A DNA stretch of 64,000 nt from Sulfurisoma sp. (GTDB taxonomy: Bacteria > Pseudomonadota > Gammaproteobacteria > Burkholderiales > Rhodocyclaceae): NCBI GenBank assembly GCA_030691075.1, contig JAUYFI010000022.1, positions 34,063 to 98,062 on the forward strand. The letters are read 5' to 3'. Numbering within the stretch: the first letter of the stretch is position 1; each line of letters opens with the position of its first letter. Both the position numbers and the translations under genes were made by a program. Positions 8,633 through 20,343 of the stretch are shown piece by piece. A model generated the notes under the pieces. That model saw nothing but the letters and a program-made list of their open reading frames with translations, did not search any database and had not been told where the DNA came from.

Positions 8633-9993
8633 TGCGCCTGTCGCAGGCGGCGGCGTCACTCGGCGTTCCCCACCAGGGCGTTGACGCCGAATTCCTGGCC
8701 GTCGGCACCGACTCCCGCGCCGTGACGCCCGGCATGCTCTTCGTTGCGCTCAAGGGCGAGCGCTTCGACGGCCACGACTACGTGCGCGAGGTTCTCGCGG
8801 CCGGCGCGGCCGGCGCGATGGTCGAGCGCGGCTGGGCGGCGGCGAATCCCGATCTGCCGCTGATTCCGGTCATCGACACGCGCGAGGCGCTGGGCCAACT
8901 GGCGGCCAACTGGCGCAGCCGCTACACCATTCCCCTGCTCGGCATCACCGGCAGCAACGGCAAGACCACGGTCAAGGAAATGTGCGCCGCCATATTGCGC
9001 CGCCACCTCGGCGCGGACGCGGTGCTGGCCACCCAGGGCAACCTCAACAACGACATCGGTCTGCCGCTGACACTGCTCCGCTTGCGTGCCGGCCATCGCG
9101 CCGCCGTGATCGAGATGGGCATGAACCATCCGGGCGAGATCGCCTATCTGACGCGGCTGGCACGGCCCACCGTGGCGTTGGTCAACAACGCGCAGCGCGC
9201 GCATCTCGAAGGACTGGGCACGCTGACCGAGGTGGCGCGCGCCAAGGGCGAGATCTTCGCGGGCCTGGAGTCGAAGGGCGTGGCGGTTATCAACGCCGAC
9301 GACCCGCATGCACCGCTGTGGCGCGAACTCTGCGCGGGACGGACGGTCAGCGCCTTCGGCCTGACGCAGGCGGCCGACGTCCGTGGTCGCTGGCTGCCGC
9401 GCGGCTTCGCCGGCCGCCTCGAACTGGAGACCGCGGCGGGGAGCGCGGCGGTCGAACTGGCGGTGCCGGGCGAGCACAACGCCCGCAATGCCGTGGCGGC
9501 GGCAGCCACCTGCCTGGCGGCCGGCGTGCCGCTGGAGGTCATCGGCGCCGCCCTCGCCGGCTATGCCGGCATCAAGGGCCGGCTGCAGCGCCGCGCCGGA
9601 CTGAACGGCGCGACGGTTATCGACGATACCTACAACGCCAATCCCGACTCGATGCGCGCCGCCATCGACGTGCTGGCCGGCGTGCCGGGCAAGCGCATCC
9701 TGGTGATGGGCGACATGGGCGAGGTCGGCGAGGCGGCGGCGCAATTCCACGACGAAATCGGCGGCCATGCCAAGAGCCGCGGCATCGAACGGCTGTTCGC
9801 GCTCGGCGCGCTGTCGCGCGATGCCGCGCACAATTTCGGCGAGGGGGCGCGGCATTTCGAAAGCGTCGAGGCGCTGATCCAGGCATTGCGGCCGGAGTTG
9901 CTTGCGTCCACGACCGTGCTGGTCAAGGGCTCGCGCTTCATGCGCATGGAGCGCGTGGTCGAAGCCATCGAGGAGAAATCGAATGCTGCTTGA
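8629..9993 (+). CDS. murF: UDP-MurNAc-tripeptide:D-alanyl-D-alanine ligase
   Basis: 454 aa. [14 protein letters not shown] is the P-loop near residue 105, followed by [10 protein letters not shown] and [11 protein letters not shown], all diagnostic of MurF. It adds D-Ala-D-Ala to complete the UDP-MurNAc-pentapeptide. ATGA overlap with murE, 11-nt overlap with mraY. Confidence 0.96.
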   Translation: MMRLSQAAASLGVPHQGVDAEFLAVGTDSRAVTPGMLFVALKGERFDGHDYVREVLAAGAAGAMVERGWAAANPDLPLIPVIDTREALGQLAANWRSRYTIPLLGITGSNGKTTVKEMCAAILRRHLGADAVLATQGNLNNDIGLPLTLLRLRAGHRAAVIEMGMNHPGEIAYLTRLARPTVALVNNAQRAHLEGLGTLTEVARAKGEIFAGLESKGVAVINADDPHAPLWRELCAGRTVSAFGLTQAADVRGRWLPRGFAGRLELETAAGSAAVELAVPGEHNARNAVAAAATCLAAGVPLEVIGAALAGYAGIKGRLQRRAGLNGATVIDDTYNANPDSMRAAIDVLAGVPGKRILVMGDMGEVGEAAAQFHDEIGGHAKSRGIERLFALGALSRDAAHNFGEGARHFESVEALIQALRPELLASTTVLVKGSRFMRMERVVEAIEEKSNAA

Positions 9994-11152
9994 GTTGTTC
10001 CAATGGCTGGCCCAGGACATCCGCGCCTTCAACGTGTTCAGCTACATCACGCTGCGCGCGGTGCTGGCGACGATGACGGCGCTGACCATCTCCTTCATCG
10101 CCGGCCCGGCGGTGATCCGCTGGCTCGCCGCCAAGAAGATCGGCCAGTCGGTGCGCGACGACGGCCCGCGGACCCACCTGGTCAAGGCCGGCACGCCGAC
10201 CATGGGCGGCGCGCTGATCCTGATTTCGCTCGGCATCGCCACGCTGCTGTGGGCCGACCTGTCCAACCGCTTCGTCTGGATCGTGCTGATCGTGACGCTG
10301 GGCTACGGCGCGGTCGGCTGGGTCGACGACTGGCGCAAGGTGGTCTATCGCAACCCGGACGGCCTCTCGGCGCGGTCCAAGTTCTTCTGGCAGTCGCTGA
10401 TCGGCCTCGTCGCCGCCATCTATATCGCCTTCTCGATTTCCGCGCCCAACAACGAGAAGGTGGTCCAGCTCTTCTTCCAGTGGGTGGCCAGCGGCTTCAC
10501 CCTCGAACTGCCGGCGAAAACCGATCTCATCGTGCCCTTCTTCAAGAGCGTCACCTACCCGCTCGGCATGTTCGGCTTCATCCTGCTGACCTACTTCGTC
10601 ATCGTCGGCGCCAGCAATGCGGTGAACCTCACCGACGGCCTCGACGGCCTGGCCATCATGCCGACGGTGATGGTCGGCGCGGCGCTCGGCCTCTTCGCCT
10701 ATGTCGCCGGTCATGCCGGCTTCTCCAAGTACCTGCTGCTGCCCTACATCCCGGGGGCCGGAGAGCTCATGGTGTTCTGCGGCGCGCTGGCCGGCGCGGG
10801 ACTGGGCTTCCTCTGGTTCAACGCCTACCCGGCGGAGGTCTTCATGGGCGACGTCGGCGCGCTGGCGCTGGGCGCGGCGCTGGGCGCGGTGGCGGTGATT
10901 GCGCGCCAGGAAATCGTCTTCTTCATCATGGGCGGCGTCTTCGTCGCCGAGACGGTGTCGGTGATGCTGCAGGTCGGCTGGTTCAAGTACACCAGGAAGC
11001 GTTACGGCGTCGGCCAGCGCATCCTGCTGATGGCGCCGCTGCATCACCACTTCGAGCAGACCGGCTGGAAGGAAACCCAGGTCGTGGTGCGCTTCTGGAT
11101 CATCACCATCCTGCTGGTGCTGTTCGGGTTGTCGACACTGAAGATTCGATGA
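9983..11152 (+). CDS. mraY: Phospho-MurNAc-pentapeptide transferase (lipid I synthase)
   Basis: 389 aa; start at the ATG of MLLELFQWL at 9983, inside the murF end, because the longer ORF at 9902 lies in murF. About ten transmembrane helices with cytoplasmic catalytic loops: [27 protein letters not shown] and [10 protein letters not shown], and the C-terminal HHHFE motif. It transfers phospho-MurNAc-pentapeptide onto undecaprenyl phosphate at the inner membrane. Confidence 0.96.
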   Translation: MLLELFQWLAQDIRAFNVFSYITLRAVLATMTALTISFIAGPAVIRWLAAKKIGQSVRDDGPRTHLVKAGTPTMGGALILISLGIATLLWADLSNRFVWIVLIVTLGYGAVGWVDDWRKVVYRNPDGLSARSKFFWQSLIGLVAAIYIAFSISAPNNEKVVQLFFQWVASGFTLELPAKTDLIVPFFKSVTYPLGMFGFILLTYFVIVGASNAVNLTDGLDGLAIMPTVMVGAALGLFAYVAGHAGFSKYLLLPYIPGAGELMVFCGALAGAGLGFLWFNAYPAEVFMGDVGALALGAALGAVAVIARQEIVFFIMGGVFVAETVSVMLQVGWFKYTRKRYGVGQRILLMAPLHHHFEQTGWKETQVVVRFWIITILLVLFGLSTLKIR

Positions 11153-11160
11153 AAAGCATT

Positions 11161-11237
11161 CACCACGAAGACACGAAGGGCGCGAAGAAAGGCCGAAGGG
11201 AATGGGTTTCCTTGGCGCCCTTCGTGTCTTCGTGGTT
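11161..11237. repeat. Palindromic ACCACGAAGACACGAAGG repeat, copy 1
   Basis: A perfect 22-bp inverted repeat (arms 11162-11183 and 11215-11236, ACCACGAAGACACGAAGGGC type) separated by 31 bp. It fills most of the 94-bp mraY-murD gap, and its right arm ends 10 bp before the murD start. One of five copies in the window. Confidence 0.9.
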
Positions 11238-11246
11238 CAAGATTTC

Positions 11247-12755
11247 ATGCGGTTGAACGACAAACACGTTCTGGTGCTCGGCCTCGGCGAATCGGGGCTG
11301 GCGATGGCGCAATGGTGCGGGCGCAACGGCGCCACCGTGCGCGTCGCCGACACCCGCGCCGCACCGCCCTGTCTGGACGAACTGCGCCGCCGTGCCGCCA
11401 GTCCCACGGGGATTTCCTTCGGTCACGCCGACTTTCGTCCGGGCGAGTTCGCAAAGAGCCTGCTCGACGGCATCGACCTCGTCGCGCTCTCGCCGGGGCT
11501 GTCGCCCGGCTTGCTGGTGCTGATCCATGCCCGCGCCCAGGGTATCCCCGTGGTCGGCGAAATCGATCTGTTCGCGCACGGCCTGCGCGCACTGGGTGTG
11601 CGCGGGAACACCCGCGTGATCGCCATCACCGGCACCAACGGCAAGACCACCACCACGGCGCTCGCCGGCCACCTCTGCCGCGTCGCCGGCAAGGTCACCG
11701 GCGTGGCCGGCAACATCTCGCCCTCGCTGCTTTCGGCGCTGATGGCCTGCCAGGACGCCGGAAAATTGCCGGATATCTGGGTGCTGGAACTGTCGAGCTT
11801 CCAGCTCGAGACCCTGCAAAGCCTCGATGCCGACGCCGCCACGGTGCTCAATATTTCCGACGATCACCTCGATCGCTACATCGATCTCGACGACTATACC
11901 GCCGCCAAGGCGCGAATCTTTGCGGGGCACGGTGTCCAGGTACTCAACCGCCAGGACGCGCGGGTCAAGCGCATGGCGATTCCGGGCCGACCGCTGATCA
12001 CCTTCGGTCTCGACGCGCCCGGCGATGCCGCCGACTTCGGCCTGCGCGACAACAAGGGCGAGCCGTGGATCGTGCAGGGCGACAGGTTCCTGCTACCGGT
12101 GTCGCAACTGCCGCTCAGCGGCCTGCACAATGCCGCCAATGCCATGGCGGCGCTGGCGCTGTGCGCCGCCATCGATGCGCATGACGGCCTCGACGCCGTG
12201 GCGCTGCTGCCGGGGCTGCGCGAGTTTCGCGGGCTGCCGCATCGCGTCGAGCGCGTTGCCGAAATCTGCGGCGTCACCTGGTTCGACGATTCCAAGGGTA
12301 CCAACGTCGGCGCGACGGTGGCTGCCCTCGAAGGCATTGGCGGCCAGATGGCCGCCCCGAATAGTCGCCTCCCTCCCCCGGGGAGGGAGGTTGGGAGGGA
12401 GGGCTCTTCCGGGGGACCTTGCGGTCGGCCCGACCGCAAGGTCGTGGTGATTCTCGGTGGTGACGGCAAGGGCCAGGACTTTTCACCGCTCAAGCCGGCC
12501 ATCGCCCGTCACGCCCGCGCCGTGGTGTTGATCGGCCGCGATGGGCCGAAAATCGCCGAGGCGATCGCCGGTTGTGGCGTGCCCGTCCACGGCGCGTCGG
12601 ACATGGACGAAGCCGTGCGCGTCGCCGCGCGGGCCGCATGGGCCGGCGACGCCGTGCTGCTGTCGCCGGCCTGCGCCAGCTTCGACATGTTTCGCAACTA
12701 CGAGCACCGCGCGCAGGTTTTCGTCGCGGCGGTGAACGGGCTGGAAAAAGAATGA
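11247..12755 (+). CDS. murD: UDP-MurNAc-L-alanine:D-glutamate ligase
   Basis: 502 aa. Start at [17 protein letters not shown] (11247); the ORF-track start lies in the palindromic repeat. P-loop GTNGKTTTT near residue 128, [19 protein letters not shown] and DDSKGTN. Two segments are foreign-looking: residues about 50-63 ([13 protein letters not shown]) come from the long form of the dispersed repeat, and residues about 370-400 ([16 protein letters not shown] and following) from a hairpin-rich insertion just before the conserved GGDGKGQDF. Both keep the frame, so the enzyme is presumably functional. ATGA overlap with ftsW. Confidence 0.94.
   Translation: MRLNDKHVLVLGLGESGLAMAQWCGRNGATVRVADTRAAPPCLDELRRRAASPTGISFGHADFRPGEFAKSLLDGIDLVALSPGLSPGLLVLIHARAQGIPVVGEIDLFAHGLRALGVRGNTRVIAITGTNGKTTTTALAGHLCRVAGKVTGVAGNISPSLLSALMACQDAGKLPDIWVLELSSFQLETLQSLDADAATVLNISDDHLDRYIDLDDYTAAKARIFAGHGVQVLNRQDARVKRMAIPGRPLITFGLDAPGDAADFGLRDNKGEPWIVQGDRFLLPVSQLPLSGLHNAANAMAALALCAAIDAHDGLDAVALLPGLREFRGLPHRVERVAEICGVTWFDDSKGTNVGATVAALEGIGGQMAAPNSRLPPPGREVGREGSSGGPCGRPDRKVVVILGGDGKGQDFSPLKPAIARHARAVVLIGRDGPKIAEAIAGCGVPVHGASDMDEAVRVAARAAWAGDAVLLSPACASFDMFRNYEHRAQVFVAAVNGLEKE
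11388..11436 (-). repeat. Dispersed repeat, long form with 24-bp core (in murD)
   Basis: On the minus strand it reads GAAAGTCGGCG, then the core TGACCGAAGGAAATCCCCGT+GGGA, then CTGGCGGCACGGC. The same arrangement and an identical core occur in trpC at about 31998-32050, but here the element is antisense to the gene and encodes [12 protein letters not shown]. Confidence 0.85.
12352..12446 (+). repeat. Hairpin-rich in-frame insertion in murD
   Basis: About 95 bp containing CCTCCCTCCCCCGGGGAGGGAGG and the palindrome CCTTGCGGTCGG-CC-CGACCGCAAGG. It adds about 30 Pro/Gly/Arg-rich residues immediately before [14 protein letters not shown]. Similar C/G-rich hairpin units occur in the murB N-terminus and in the ribD-nrdR gap. 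Confidence 0.7.
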
Positions 12756-13930
12756 GCGCCGTATTCACCTCCAATCGCCGCCCGACCCTGGCGCAGGGCG
12801 CGCCGGCCGAGCTCGATCCGCTGCTGCTGTGGCCGGCGTTGGGCCTCTTGATGTTCGGCCTGGTGATGGTGTATTCGGCTTCGATCGCCACGGCCGAGGG
12901 CAGCCGCTTCACCGGCAACCAGGCCAGCTACTTCCTGGTGCGTCACGCCGTCTTTCTCGCCGTCGGCCTCGTCGCCGGCCTGGTTGCCTTCCAGGTTCCG
13001 CTGCGGCTGTGGCAGCAGGCGGCGCCCTGGCTGTTCATGGCGGGCGTCGCGCTGCTGGTGATCGTGCTGATTCCCCATGTCGGTCGCTCCGTGAATGGCG
13101 CCCAGCGCTGGCTGCCGCTGGGCCCGGTCAGCCTTCAGCCTTCGGAATTGATGAAACTCTTCGTCGTCCTCTATGCCGCCGACTACACGACGCGCAAGCT
13201 CGCCGAAATGGGTTCCTTCCGCCGCGGCTTCGTGCCCATGGCGCTGGTGATGGTGCTGGTCGGCGCATTGCTGCTGCGCGAACCGGATTTCGGCGCCTTC
13301 GTCGTCATCGTCGCCATCGCCTTCGGCGTCCTCTTTCTCGGCGGCATCAACGCGCGGCTGTTCGCGGTGCTGATCGGCGTCATGGCCGTCGCCTTCGTCG
13401 TGCTGATCCTGACCTCGCCTTATCGGCTCGAGCGCATCACAAGCTACATGGATCCATGGAAGGACGCTTTCGGCCGCGGCTACCAGCTTTCGCACGCGCT
13501 GATCGCCTTCGGTCGCGGCGAGTGGTTCGGCGTGGGCCTGGGCGCCAGCGTCGAGAAGCTGTTTTACCTGCCGGAAGCCCACACCGACTTTCTGCTGGCG
13601 GTGATCGCCGAGGAACTCGGCTTCTTCGGCGTCCTCGCCGTCGTTGTCATGTTCGCGCTGGTGGTGCAGCGCGCCTTCGCCATCGGCCGCCAGGCGCTGA
13701 TCCTCGACCGCGTTTTCGCCGGTCTCGCCGCCCAGGGCGTCGGCCTCTGGATCGGCGTGCAGGCCTTCATCAACATGGGCGTGAACATGGGCCTCTTGCC
13801 GACCAAGGGTCTGACGCTGCCGCTGATGAGCTTCGGCGGCTCGGGCATCCTCGCCAACTGCGTGGCGCTGGCCGTGTTGCTCCGCGTCGACTGGGAGAAT
13901 AGACAGCTCATGCGGGGGGTGTCGGTGTGA
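12752..13930 (+). CDS. ftsW: Septal peptidoglycan glycosyltransferase FtsW
   Basis: 392 aa, start at ATG 12752 within the murD stop. SEDS family with about ten transmembrane helices: VMVYSAS in helix 1, [37 protein letters not shown] and [13 protein letters not shown] near the C-terminus. It polymerises lipid II at the septum together with FtsI. Confidence 0.95.
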   Translation: MSAVFTSNRRPTLAQGAPAELDPLLLWPALGLLMFGLVMVYSASIATAEGSRFTGNQASYFLVRHAVFLAVGLVAGLVAFQVPLRLWQQAAPWLFMAGVALLVIVLIPHVGRSVNGAQRWLPLGPVSLQPSELMKLFVVLYAADYTTRKLAEMGSFRRGFVPMALVMVLVGALLLREPDFGAFVVIVAIAFGVLFLGGINARLFAVLIGVMAVAFVVLILTSPYRLERITSYMDPWKDAFGRGYQLSHALIAFGRGEWFGVGLGASVEKLFYLPEAHTDFLLAVIAEELGFFGVLAVVVMFALVVQRAFAIGRQALILDRVFAGLAAQGVGLWIGVQAFINMGVNMGLLPTKGLTLPLMSFGGSGILANCVALAVLLRVDWENRQLMRGVSV

Positions 13931-14994
13931 GCAAGACCCTCCTCGTCATGGCGGGCGGCACGGGGGGGCACATCTTTCCGGGTCTCGCGGTGGCCGACGC
14001 ACTGCGCGAACAGGGCTGGCGCGTGGTGTGGATGGGCAATCCGGATGGCATGGAGGCGCGGCTGGTGCCGGAACGCGGCTACGAGATGGCCTGGGTGCGC
14101 TTCGCGGCGCTGCGCGGCAAGGGCATCGTGCGCAAGCTGCTGCTGCCCTTCGACCTGCTGCGCGCCTTCGCCCGGGCATCGAGCGAACTCAAGCGCATCC
14201 GCCCGGACGTCGTGCTCGGCATGGGCGGTTTCGTCACCTTTCCCGGCGGCATGATGGCGGTGTTGAAGGGAATCCCGCTGGTGCTGCACGAGCAGAACTC
14301 CGTGGCCGGCCTGGCCAACCGCGTGCTGGCTTTTGTTGCCGACCGCATCCTCACCGGCTTTCCCGGCGCGCTGAAGAAGGGAGACTGGGTCGGCAATCCC
14401 GTGCGTACGGAAATCGCCTTGCTGCCGGAGCCGACTTTGCGTTATCGCGAGCGCGAACGCCGCGGCGATCCACCTCATTTGCTGGTGGTCGGGGGCAGTC
14501 TCGGTGCCGCGGCGCTCAACGAAGCCGTGCCGCGGGCGCTGGCCCTGCTGCCGGAAGGCGAGCGGCCCGAGGTGCTGCATCAGGCCGGCGAGAAGCACAT
14601 CGATTCACTGCGCGATATTTACTCGCGTGCCGGCGTCACGGCGAATCTCGTGCCCTTCATCGAGGACATGGCCGGCGCCTACGCCTGGGCCGATCTGGTG
14701 ATCTGCCGCGCCGGGGCGCTCACCGTCGCCGAGCTGGCCGCCGCGGGCGTCGCCAGCGTCCTCGTGCCCTTCCCGCACGCGGTGGACGATCACCAGACCG
14801 GCAACGCGCGCTTCCTCGCCAATGCCGGCGCGGCGATCCTGCTGCCGCAGGCCGAGTTGACGCCCGAGCGGCTGGCGCTGATCCGCAACATGAATCGCGA
14901 CCAGCTGCTGCAAATGGCGGAGATGGCGCAGTCGCTGGCGAAACCGGACGCGACCGCCGCGGTCGCGAATGTTTGCAAGGAGTTGGTCCGATGA
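13927..14994 (+). CDS. murG: Lipid II synthase (MurNAc-lipid GlcNAc transferase)
   Basis: 355 aa from a GTG overlapping the ftsW stop. [14 protein letters not shown] near residue 10, [23 protein letters not shown] and [19 protein letters not shown] are the MurG glycosyltransferase GT28 signatures. It adds GlcNAc to lipid I at the cytoplasmic membrane face. ATGA overlap with murC. Confidence 0.96.
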   Translation: MSKTLLVMAGGTGGHIFPGLAVADALREQGWRVVWMGNPDGMEARLVPERGYEMAWVRFAALRGKGIVRKLLLPFDLLRAFARASSELKRIRPDVVLGMGGFVTFPGGMMAVLKGIPLVLHEQNSVAGLANRVLAFVADRILTGFPGALKKGDWVGNPVRTEIALLPEPTLRYRERERRGDPPHLLVVGGSLGAAALNEAVPRALALLPEGERPEVLHQAGEKHIDSLRDIYSRAGVTANLVPFIEDMAGAYAWADLVICRAGALTVAELAAAGVASVLVPFPHAVDDHQTGNARFLANAGAAILLPQAELTPERLALIRNMNRDQLLQMAEMAQSLAKPDATAAVANVCKELVR

Positions 14995-16371
14995 AACACA
15001 AAGTGCGCCGCATTCATTTCATAGGCGTCGGCGGTTCCGGCATGAGCGGCATCGCCGAGGTGCTGGCCAACCAGGGCTATGAAGTCTCCGGTTCCGATCT
15101 CACCGAGTCCGCCACGACGCGGCGTCTCGCCGCGCAGGGTGTGCGCGTGGCGATCGGCCACGCCGCCGACAACGTCGCCGGCGCCGACGCCGTGGTGGTG
15201 TCGACGGCGGTGAAGGACGACAACCCGGAGGTGATCGCCGCGCGCTCCCGCCACCTGCCCATCGTGCCGCGGGCGCAGATGCTGGCCGAGCTGATGCGCC
15301 TCAAGCAGGGCATCGCCATCGCCGGCACCCACGGCAAGACCACGACCACCAGCCTGGTCGCCAGTTGCCTGGCCGAGGGCGGCATCGACCCGACCTTCGT
15401 CATCGGCGGCCGCCTCAATTCCGCCGGCGCCAATGCGCGGCTCGGCGCCGGCGAGTTCCTCGTCGCCGAGGCCGACGAGTCCGATGCTTCGTTTCTGTTC
15501 CTGTCGCCGGTGGTGTCGGTGGTGACCAACATCGACGCCGACCACATGGAGACCTACGGCCACGACTTCGGCCGGCTCAAGCAGGCCTTCGTCGATTTCC
15601 TCCATCGCCTGCCCTTCTACGGCGTGGCCGTGCTCTGTACCGACGACGCCAACGTGCGTGAGATCCTGCCGCGCGTGGCCAAGCAGGTGGTGACCTACGG
15701 CATCGACGAGCCGGCGAACTTTCGCGCCGAGAACGTGCGCGCGGAAGGCAGCGTCATGAAGTTCGACTGCGTCCGCACCAACGGCAGCATTTCGCGCCTG
15801 GCCGTCACGCTCAACCTGCCCGGCCGCCACAACGTACTCAATGCGCTGGCGGCGATCGCGGTGGCCACGGAAGTCGGCGTTGGCGACACGGCGATCGTCA
15901 AGGCCCTGGCCGAGTTCAAAGGCGTCGACCGCCGCTTCCAGCGCCATGGCGAGATAGCGGCAAAAGACGGCGGCCGCTTCACCCTGATCGACGACTACGG
16001 CCACCACCCGGTCGAGATGGCCGCGACCATCGCCGCCGCCCGCGGCGCCTTCCCCGGCCGCCGTCTGGTGCTGGCCTTCCAGCCGCACCGCTACACCCGC
16101 ACCCGCGACTGCTTCGAGGACTTCGTCAAGGTGCTCGCGGGCGCGGACGCGCTGCTGCTGGCCGAGGTCTACGCGGCGGGCGAGGCACCCATCGTTGCCG
16201 CCGACTCGCGCGCCCTCACGCGCGCCTTGCGCGTCGCCGGCAAGATCGAGCCGGTGTTCGTCGCGGATATCGCGGCCATGGCGGACGCCATCCTCGAGGC
16301 GGCGCGCGACGGCGACGTCGTCATCACCATGGGCGCGGGTTCCATCGGCGGCGTGCCGGGAATGTTGAGCA

Positions 16372-16379
<8 letters not shown>
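14991..16379 (+). CDS. murC: UDP-N-acetylmuramate:L-alanine ligase
   Basis: 462 aa from ATG 14991; the ORF-track start 14028 lies in murG. N-terminal [18 protein letters not shown]-loop [11 protein letters not shown] near residue 112, [19 protein letters not shown] and DDYGHHPVE. It adds the first amino acid to UDP-MurNAc. Overlaps murB by 8 nt. Confidence 0.96.
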
Positions 16380-17372
<993 letters not shown>

Positions 17373-17373
<1 letters not shown>

Positions 17374-18287
17374 TGCAGCACGACTTCGGCAAGGTCGCGG
17401 TAATGCTCGGCGGCGAGTCGGCCGAGCGCGCCGTCTCGCTCAAGAGCGGCGCGGCGGTGCTCGCCGCGTTGCTGCGCGCCGGCGTAGACGCCCATGCCTT
17501 CGATCCGGCGGAAAAGCCGCTGGCCGCGCTCAAGGACGAGGGCTATGCCTGCGTCTTCATCGCCCTGCACGGTCGCGGCGGCGAAGACGGCTGTATGCAG
17601 GGTGCTCTGGAATTGATGAAGATTCCCTATACCGGCAGCGGCGTGCTGGCCTCGGCGCTGGGGATGGACAAGTGGCGCAGCAAGCTGGCCTGGCGCGCGG
17701 CGGGAATCCCCGTTCCCGATTTCGCGGTGATCGATGCCGGGTCGGACTTCGCCGCGGTCGAGCGGCAACTCGGCCTGCCGCTGTTCGTCAAGCCGGCGTG
17801 CGAGGGTTCGAGCATCGGCATCAGCAAGGTCAAGACGCCGGGCGGCCTGCGCGCCGCCCGGGAACTGGCGGCGAAATACGACAAGGTGGTGCTGGCCGAG
17901 CGCTTCGTCGACGCCGGCGAATACACCGTCGGCATACTCGCCGGCCAGGCGTTGCCGGTGATCCGCATCGTGCCGGCGACCGAGTTCTACGATTTCGAGG
18001 CCAAGTACGAGCGCGCCGACACCCAGTACCGCATTCCCTCCGGACTGACCGCCGAACAGGAAAGCGGGATGCGGACCCTGGCGCTGCGCGCCTTCGACGT
18101 TCTGGGCGGCCGCGGATGGGGCCGGGTGGACATCATGCTCGACCATGACGGCCACTCCTGGTGCCTCGAGGTCAACAGCTCGCCCGGCATGACCGACCAT
18201 TCGCTGGTGCCGATGGCGGCGCGCGCCGCCGGCATCGACTTTGAAGACCTCGTCGTAAGAATCCTGGCGGAGGCGAGCTGTGGCTAG
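17373..18287 (+). CDS. ddlB: D-alanine:D-alanine ligase
   Basis: 304 aa, ATG sharing one base with the murB stop. ATP-grasp enzyme: [43 protein letters not shown] and the C-terminal [17 protein letters not shown]. It makes the D-Ala-D-Ala dipeptide used by MurF. Overlaps ftsQ by 8 nt. Confidence 0.96.
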
Positions 18288-19065
18288 GAAGGACCGCAAC
18301 CGCCGGGTACAGGAGAACGAGGGCCTTTGGGATCGGCCGCAGTTGCTCAATCTGGGCGCCGATCTGCTGTTCGTTTTCGCTATTGCCGTGCTGGCCTGGG
18401 CGGCGATGAGCGGCGTACAGCGCCTGCCCTTCTATCCGCTGCGCGAGCTGGTGGTGGTCGGCGAGGTCGGGCGCGTCAGCCGCGCCCAGATCGAGCATGC
18501 CGCGCGCTCCGCGCTGTCCGGCAATCTGTTGAGCGTCAATCTCGACGAGGCACGCGTCGCCTTCGAGAAGCTGCCCTGGGTGCGCCGCGCGGAATTGCGC
18601 CGGCAGTGGCCGCATGCGCTGGAGCTCGTGCTCGAGGAGCATGTCGCGATGGCGCGCTGGGCGCGGGCCGACGGCGATCCGCGCCTGGTCAATACCCGCG
18701 GCGAGGTCTTTGCGGCCGCCGGCGGCGACGACCTGCCGCTCTTCATCGGGCCCGAGGGCTCGTCCGCCGCGATGCTCGAACGCTATCGCGAGTTCGACTC
18801 GCGCCTGGCGAAAATCCGGCGCAAGCCCGTGGCGCTGACGCTGACGGCGCGCGAGGCCTGGCAGGTGAAGCTCGACGACGGCGTGCTGCTCGATCTCGGC
18901 CGCGACCAGCCCAGGCAGCCGCTGGCGGAGCGCCTCGAACGCTTTGCCGCGCACTACGCCGCCGCCCGCGACAAGGCCGGGGCGCCGGTCGCCGCCGTCG
19001 ACATGCGTTACCCCAACGGCTTCGCGCTGCGCCTCGGCCAGCCGGACAAAAAGAGTGCTTCATGA
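18280..19065 (+). CDS. ftsQ: Cell division protein FtsQ
   Basis: 261 aa from GTG 18280. Short cytoplasmic tail, one transmembrane helix ([17 protein letters not shown]), a POTRA domain beginning [14 protein letters not shown], then the beta domain ending with [12 protein letters not shown] bitopic divisome scaffold that binds FtsL/FtsB. ftsA follows after 10 nt. Confidence 0.95.
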   Translation: MARKDRNRRVQENEGLWDRPQLLNLGADLLFVFAIAVLAWAAMSGVQRLPFYPLRELVVVGEVGRVSRAQIEHAARSALSGNLLSVNLDEARVAFEKLPWVRRAELRRQWPHALELVLEEHVAMARWARADGDPRLVNTRGEVFAAAGGDDLPLFIGPEGSSAAMLERYREFDSRLAKIRRKPVALTLTAREAWQVKLDDGVLLDLGRDQPRQPLAERLERFAAHYAAARDKAGAPVAAVDMRYPNGFALRLGQPDKKSAS

Positions 19066-19075
19066 GTAAAGAACA

Positions 19076-20308
19076 ATGAGCAAGGAACCCAAACGCGATC
19101 TGATCGTCGGTCTCGACATCGGCACCTCGAAGATCGTCGCCATCGTCGCCGAGGTCAATGCCGAGGGCCAACTGGTCATTCTCGGCCTGGGCAGCCAGCA
19201 GTCGCGCGGGCTGCGCCGCGGCGTGGTGGTGAACATCGAGGAGACGGTGGGCGCCATCTCGCGCGCCATCGAAGAAGTCGAGCTGATGGCCGGCTGCAAG
19301 GTCAAGGAAGTCTATACCGGCATCGCCGGCAGCCACATCAAGAGCAAGGACTCCAGCGGCATGGCCGTGGTGCGCGACAAGGAGGTGACGCAGTTCGACG
19401 TCGAGCGCGCCATCGAGGCCGCCAACGCCACGCCGATTTCCGCCGACGACCGGATCCTCCATACGCTGGTGCAGGAGTTCATCGTCGATGGCCAGGATGG
19501 TGTCAAGGAACCGATTGGCATGGACGCCAAGCGCCTCGACGTCAAGGTGCATATCGTCACCGGCGCCGTCACCGCCGTGCAGAACATCGTCAAGTGCGTG
19601 CATCGCTGCGGCCTTGAAGTGGTCGACCTGGTCCTGCAACCGCTGGCCTCGGGCCATGCCGTGCTGACCGACGACGAGCGCGACGTCGGCGTCTGTCTGG
19701 TCGACATCGGCGGCGGCACCACCGACGTGGCGATCTTCTCCCAGGGCGCCATCCGTCACACCGCGGTGATTCCCATCGCCGGCGACCAGATCACGGCGGA
19801 CATCGGTTTTGCCCTGCGCACCTCGACGGCCGACGCCGAGGAGATCAAGGAAAAATGGGGCGTGGCGTTGCAGCAGATCGCCGACCCGGAGCAGATGATC
19901 GAGGTGCCGGGCGTCGGCGAGCGCTCGGCGACGCAGCTCTCGCGCCAGTCCCTGGCCGGCTTCATCCAGCCGCGCATCGAGGAAATCTTCCTCAAGGTGC
20001 AGGAGGAACTGGTCAGGAGCGGCTACGAGCGGCTGCTGCGCGCCGGCATCGTGCTCACCGGCGGTTCGGCGCAGATGCCGGGGATGACCGAGCTGGGCGA
20101 GGAAATCTTCCACAACACGGTGAAGCTCGGCGTGCCGCACTACGACGGCAACCTGCGCGACTTCGTCAAGGGGCCGCGCCATTCGACGGCGATGGGGCTG
20201 CTGCTCGAGGGGCTGACCCAAAAACAACGCGGGCTCAAGGTGCGGAGCCCGCGGAATTTCAGGCAGGTTCTGGAACGCATGCGTTCCTGGTTCGTGAAGA
20301 ATTTTTGA
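19076..20308 (+). CDS. ftsA: Cell division protein FtsA
   Basis: 410 aa actin-like ATPase: LIVGLDIGTSKIVAIV is the phosphate-1 motif, VDIGGGTTDVAIF near residue 207 the phosphate-2 motif and GIVLTGGSAQMPG the adenosine motif. The C-terminal RMRSWFVKNF is the amphipathic membrane-targeting helix. It anchors FtsZ filaments to the membrane. 35 nt before ftsZ. Confidence 0.96.
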   Translation: MSKEPKRDLIVGLDIGTSKIVAIVAEVNAEGQLVILGLGSQQSRGLRRGVVVNIEETVGAISRAIEEVELMAGCKVKEVYTGIAGSHIKSKDSSGMAVVRDKEVTQFDVERAIEAANATPISADDRILHTLVQEFIVDGQDGVKEPIGMDAKRLDVKVHIVTGAVTAVQNIVKCVHRCGLEVVDLVLQPLASGHAVLTDDERDVGVCLVDIGGGTTDVAIFSQGAIRHTAVIPIAGDQITADIGFALRTSTADAEEIKEKWGVALQQIADPEQMIEVPGVGERSATQLSRQSLAGFIQPRIEEIFLKVQEELVRSGYERLLRAGIVLTGGSAQMPGMTELGEEIFHNTVKLGVPHYDGNLRDFVKGPRHSTAMGLLLEGLTQKQRGLKVRSPRNFRQVLERMRSWFVKNF

Positions 20309-20343
20309 TCTTACTTTGCAGCAGCAACAACAAGGAGGCGAGC

